Program-made: the position numbers and the translations under genes
The notes under the pieces: model-generated
Told to the model about the DNA's origin: nothing
Seen by the model: the letters and a program-made list of their open reading frames with translations, nothing else
Databases searched by the model: none
NCBI GenBank assembly: GCA_009782085.1
Contig: WQUN01000252.1
Coordinates: forward strand, 1-8,474
Reading direction: 5' to 3'
Length of the DNA: 8,474 nt
DNA from: Bacillota bacterium
Lineage (GTDB): Bacteria; Bacillota; Clostridia; Lachnospirales; WQUN01
Shown: in pieces, positions 6,418 through 8,474 of the stretch
How positions within the stretch are numbered: position 1 is the first letter of the stretch
Layout of the letters: each line of letters begins with the position of its first letter

Positions 6418-7962
6418 TTATTTCTTCCCAAGGAAGGCGTCGATCTGCTGCTGATACGCCTGCAAGACCTTGTCGATGCCGGCCTGCTGCATATCCGCCT
6501 TGTATTGCTCCCAATACTCCGCGGGGTCCTTGACGCCGGTGTTCACATACGCGTCCAGGTACTCCTTCTGAACCTTGTCTATCTGGGTCAGTTCCGTGCG
6601 GATGTCGTCCGTGTTGAAGAAGATCCCAAGGATCGGGGATTTCACCGAGTTGTCGTTCAGCTGCTTGGTCTTTTCCCAGGTATCGTCGCCCTGCCCCTGG
6701 AGCAGGAAGGCGTTGAACTGATAGCCCATCTTCCAGGAGGCGTTCGGCGTATAGCCCGAGTTGGGAATGATCGAAATATGGTTGGCGTCCACAAAAGTAT
6801 AGTGTTTGTCTTTTATGCCGAAGCATACGGTGTTGTAAAAGTCCTTGTCCGTGTTGATAAGGTTGATCATCTGCACGGCGAGATCTGGGTATTTGGTCGT
6901 GCGGCTGACCGCGTTGCACGTCTCGATCGGACTGGTGTGCCCCATCAGCGGAGTCTGGTTGAACAGGTACGTGTAGTCGTAACCGGTGTCCGTCTTGATC
7001 TCCGACTCCACGCCAGGCTTGAACGTCGTCGCGATCAAGGCGTAGCGCCCGGCCTTGTAGTAGTCGTCGCCGCCGCCGGAGTAGATGTTGGTCGCGATGT
7101 CGGAACGGTAGAAGCCCTTGGTGTACAAGTCGAAGGAGACTTTCGCGCTCTCTTCCGCGCCCGGGATCTGATAATACGTATAGACCTTGTTGTCCTTGTC
7201 GGAGATGTATACGGCCGAGCCGTTCACGCTGAAATAGTGATAGCCCTTGTCGTCGCGGAAGTTGTCGGCGTTCAGGCGCTCCGCCGGGACGAGGTCCGGT
7301 TCGCCCGTCTTGATCTGTTCCAGGTAGGGCTCTATGTCGGCAAGCGTTTTGATCGCGGCGGGATTCACTCCGTACTTCTGCGCCAGGTCGCCGCGCAGGT
7401 AATAGCCGCCGCCGAAAGCCAGTATCTGCACGTTCGGGATGGCGAAAACGCCTTTGTCGGTCGTGACCGCCTTGATGCAGTAATCCGGTATCTCCTTCAG
7501 CAGGTCCGGGGCGTCTTTCGGCAGCATGCTCCCGATCTCCAGCAGCCCGCCGATGTCGACGGCTTCCTGATAGGGGTAGGCGAAGCCGATAAAGCAGAGG
7601 TCAAAATTCGCCGAGGACGCCATTTTCATCTGTATCTGGTCGTGATAGGAGCCCCAGTCGATGATGTTCATCTGGATATTCGCTCCGATCTTCGCGGCTG
7701 AAATCGCGCTCGCCGCGGCGTTGACAGAGTCGATATCGCTCTCCGGGTTGCCCGGCATGAACCAGGTCAGTGTCGGCATGGCCGCCGGGGTCTGCGCCGG
7801 GGCCTGAGAGGGCGTCTCGGTTTGCGCGGCCGCTTCGGTCTGAACCTTTGGCGCGGGCGTCGCGGCGCCGCCGGAGTTCGCGCTTCCGCAGCCGGCCGGC
7901 ACGGCGGCCAGGATCATGGCGCATGCCAGTATGCCGAACTTTTGCTTTAATTTCATTTTCAT
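6418..7962 (-). CDS. ABC transporter solute-binding lipoprotein, LplA-like (DUF3502 type)
   Basis: 514 residues from the ATG at 7962. This is the extracytoplasmic receptor that captures an oligosaccharide and hands it to the membrane permeases. Residues 1-24 are a lipoprotein signal peptide (KMKLKQK, hydrophobic core), with C25 in VPAGC as the lipid anchor; Pro at -3 is unusual for a lipobox. Residues 26-63 are an Ala/Thr/Pro/Gln tether. The mature part follows the LplA pattern: TLTWFMPG at 64-71, a YYLRGDLAQKYGVNP segment at about 187-201 followed by IKTLADIEPYLEQIK, and a long C-terminal region consistent with DUF3502. The start is set by AAAGGAG 8 nt upstream of the ATG at 7962; an in-frame TTG at 7968 would be only 2 nt from it. 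It lies 53 nt after the permease stop. Context suggests a fucosylated oligosaccharide as ligand, but this cannot be read from the sequence. Confidence 0.9.
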   Translation of the reverse strand: MKMKLKQKFGILACAMILAAVPAGCGSANSGGAATPAPKVQTEAAAQTETPSQAPAQTPAAMPTLTWFMPGNPESDIDSVNAAASAISAAKIGANIQMNIIDWGSYHDQIQMKMASSANFDLCFIGFAYPYQEAVDIGGLLEIGSMLPKDAPDLLKEIPDYCIKAVTTDKGVFAIPNVQILAFGGGYYLRGDLAQKYGVNPAAIKTLADIEPYLEQIKTGEPDLVPAERLNADNFRDDKGYHYFSVNGSAVYISDKDNKVYTYYQIPGAEESAKVSFDLYTKGFYRSDIATNIYSGGGDDYYKAGRYALIATTFKPGVESEIKTDTGYDYTYLFNQTPLMGHTSPIETCNAVSRTTKYPDLAVQMINLINTDKDFYNTVCFGIKDKHYTFVDANHISIIPNSGYTPNASWKMGYQFNAFLLQGQGDDTWEKTKQLNDNSVKSPILGIFFNTDDIRTELTQIDKVQKEYLDAYVNTGVKDPAEYWEQYKADMQQAGIDKVLQAYQQQIDAFLGKK

Positions 7963-7970
7963 ACTCAAGT

Positions 7971-7977
7971 CTCCTTT
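7971..7977 (-). promoter_or_regulatory. Ribosome binding site that sets the start of the binding-protein gene
   Basis: AAAGGAG on the minus strand. Spacing is 8 nt to the ATG at 7962, 2 nt to the in-frame TTG at 7968 and 14 nt to the ATG at 7956, so 7962 is the best start. Confidence 0.8.
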
Positions 7978-8008
7978 ACTGTTTGTCGTATTTGTAATAT
8001 ATAGTGAA

Positions 8009-8024
8009 AAGGGTCTTAACCCTT
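8009..8024 (-). other. Short hairpin over the permease stop codon
   Basis: AAGGGT and ACCCTT form a 6-bp stem around a TAAG loop, and the TAA stop of the permease gene lies in the loop region. Two further T's follow the stem. It is too weak to be a convincing terminator; it may be an intercistronic RNA structure or chance. The rest of the 53-nt spacer (8015-7963) is AT-rich with a TATATT but no acceptable -35. Confidence 0.3.
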
Positions 8025-8474
8025 AACGCTACCTACCGTAAGGCCGCGCACGAAGTACCTCTGGAAAAACGGGAAGATGACCAGCGCGGGCCCCGCCACG
8101 ACCACTGCCATGGCCATTCGGACCGTCTCCGTCGGGATTTTTGAGAGTCCCGTCAGAGATATGCCCGTGCGCCGGGACGTGTCCTGTAGCATCTGGATGT
8201 TGCTCATTATCCTCTGGAGCAGGTATTGCAGGCTTATCAGCTTTTGGTTGGATATATAGAGCGTCGGGACAAACCACTCGTTCCACTTCCCAAGAAAAAT
8301 GAACAGCGATACCGTGGCCAGAACGGGCTTGGAGAGGGGGATCAGCATGGTAAACAGGAACCGGAACTCGTTGGCGCCGTCCACGACCGCCGAGTCGTGT
8401 ATCTCCTCCGGTATCTGACGGAAAAAAGTCCGCATCATGAACACATACCAGGGGTTTATCAAAGACGGCAGTAT
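8016..8474 (-). CDS. ABC sugar transporter permease, MalG/LplC type, 5' end cut off by the window
   Basis: The last 152 residues of an integral membrane subunit of a carbohydrate ABC importer. The frame is open to the window edge; upstream codons ILPSLINPWYVFMMRTFF match the family, so the true start lies outside. The EAA loop that contacts the ATPase is visible as EEIHDSAVVDGANEF...LIPLSKP, followed by a membrane segment ending near KWNEWFVPTLYIS and a last one, AMAVVVAGPALVIFPFF, with the typical end QRYFVRGLTVGSVKG. It is encoded directly upstream of its likely binding protein. The partner permease (LplB type) is presumably upstream outside the window. No ATPase is seen; such systems in Bacillota often use a shared MsmX-like ATPase encoded elsewhere. 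The family call is firm; the substrate is inferred from the fucosidases. Confidence 0.92.
   Translation of the reverse strand: MLPSLINPWYVFMMRTFFRQIPEEIHDSAVVDGANEFRFLFTMLIPLSKPVLATVSLFIFLGKWNEWFVPTLYISNQKLISLQYLLQRIMSNIQMLQDTSRRTGISLTGLSKIPTETVRMAMAVVVAGPALVIFPFFQRYFVRGLTVGSVKG

Noticed and set aside
6397..7701. Long open frame on the plus strand (about 434 codons) antisense to the binding protein
   Set aside because: Repetitive Val/Arg/Leu composition, no ribosome binding site pattern and no recognisable domain; the opposite strand holds a clear LplA-like protein.
7981..8024. TATATT as a -10 for the binding-protein gene
   Set aside because: Seventeen bases upstream there is no TTGACA-like hexamer, and an isolated AT-rich hexamer is weak evidence.
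1..8474. CRISPR arrays, tRNA or rRNA genes, insertion sequences, phage or defence genes
   Set aside because: Searched by eye on both strands: no regularly spaced repeats, no transposase or integrase reading, no tRNA-like arms; nearly all bases are taken by six metabolic or regulatory genes.

Overview
The window comes from a GC-rich bacterial genome and reads as one unidirectional block: all six recognisable genes lie on the minus strand, so the order of transcription runs from base 8474 down to base 1. A lipoprotein solute-binding protein of the LplA type, a MalG/LplC-type permease, a YesM/LytS-type sensor kinase and strong AGGAGG-like Shine-Dalgarno sites point to a Gram-positive Bacillota member, probably a GC-rich Clostridia lineage from a gut-like or plant-polymer-rich habitat. 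The lineage is an inference from gene content. No rRNA, tRNA, mobile element, integrase, CRISPR array or long repeat is visible.

Layout in transcription order: (1) 8474-8016, the C-terminal part of an ABC sugar permease, cut by the window edge; (2) 7962-6418, a lipoprotein solute-binding protein; (3) 6387-6357, a 14-bp perfect hairpin with a short T tract that touches the next ribosome binding site; (4) 6344-4122, a GH95-family fucosidase without a signal peptide; (5) 4073-2295, a sensor histidine kinase with a GTG start; (6) 2268-1036, a GH29-family fucosidase without a signal peptide; (7) a likely sigma-A-type promoter at 1056-1028 straddling the GH29 stop codon; (8) 916-1, a secreted GH141-like right-handed beta-helix protein, cut by the window edge and interrupted by a proline-rich linker and a second domain.

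Taken together this looks like a locus for use of a fucosylated glycan. The secreted beta-helix protein would act outside the cell. The lipoprotein and permeases (partner permease and ATPase not in view) would import fucose-bearing oligosaccharides. The two cytoplasmic fucosidases, one from an inverting family and one from a retaining family, would trim them inside. The sensor kinase encoded between the two fucosidases probably senses the glycan or a related cue, but no AraC-type response regulator partner is in the window. The substrate (mucin-type host glycan, plant xyloglucan or pectin side chain, or algal fucan) cannot be decided from the sequence.

Points worth a second look are the domain insertion in the beta-helix protein, the hairpin that every GH95 transcript must cross, an Asn-to-Asp change at a position of the GH95 catalytic asparagine pair, and the promoter embedded in the end of the GH29 gene.
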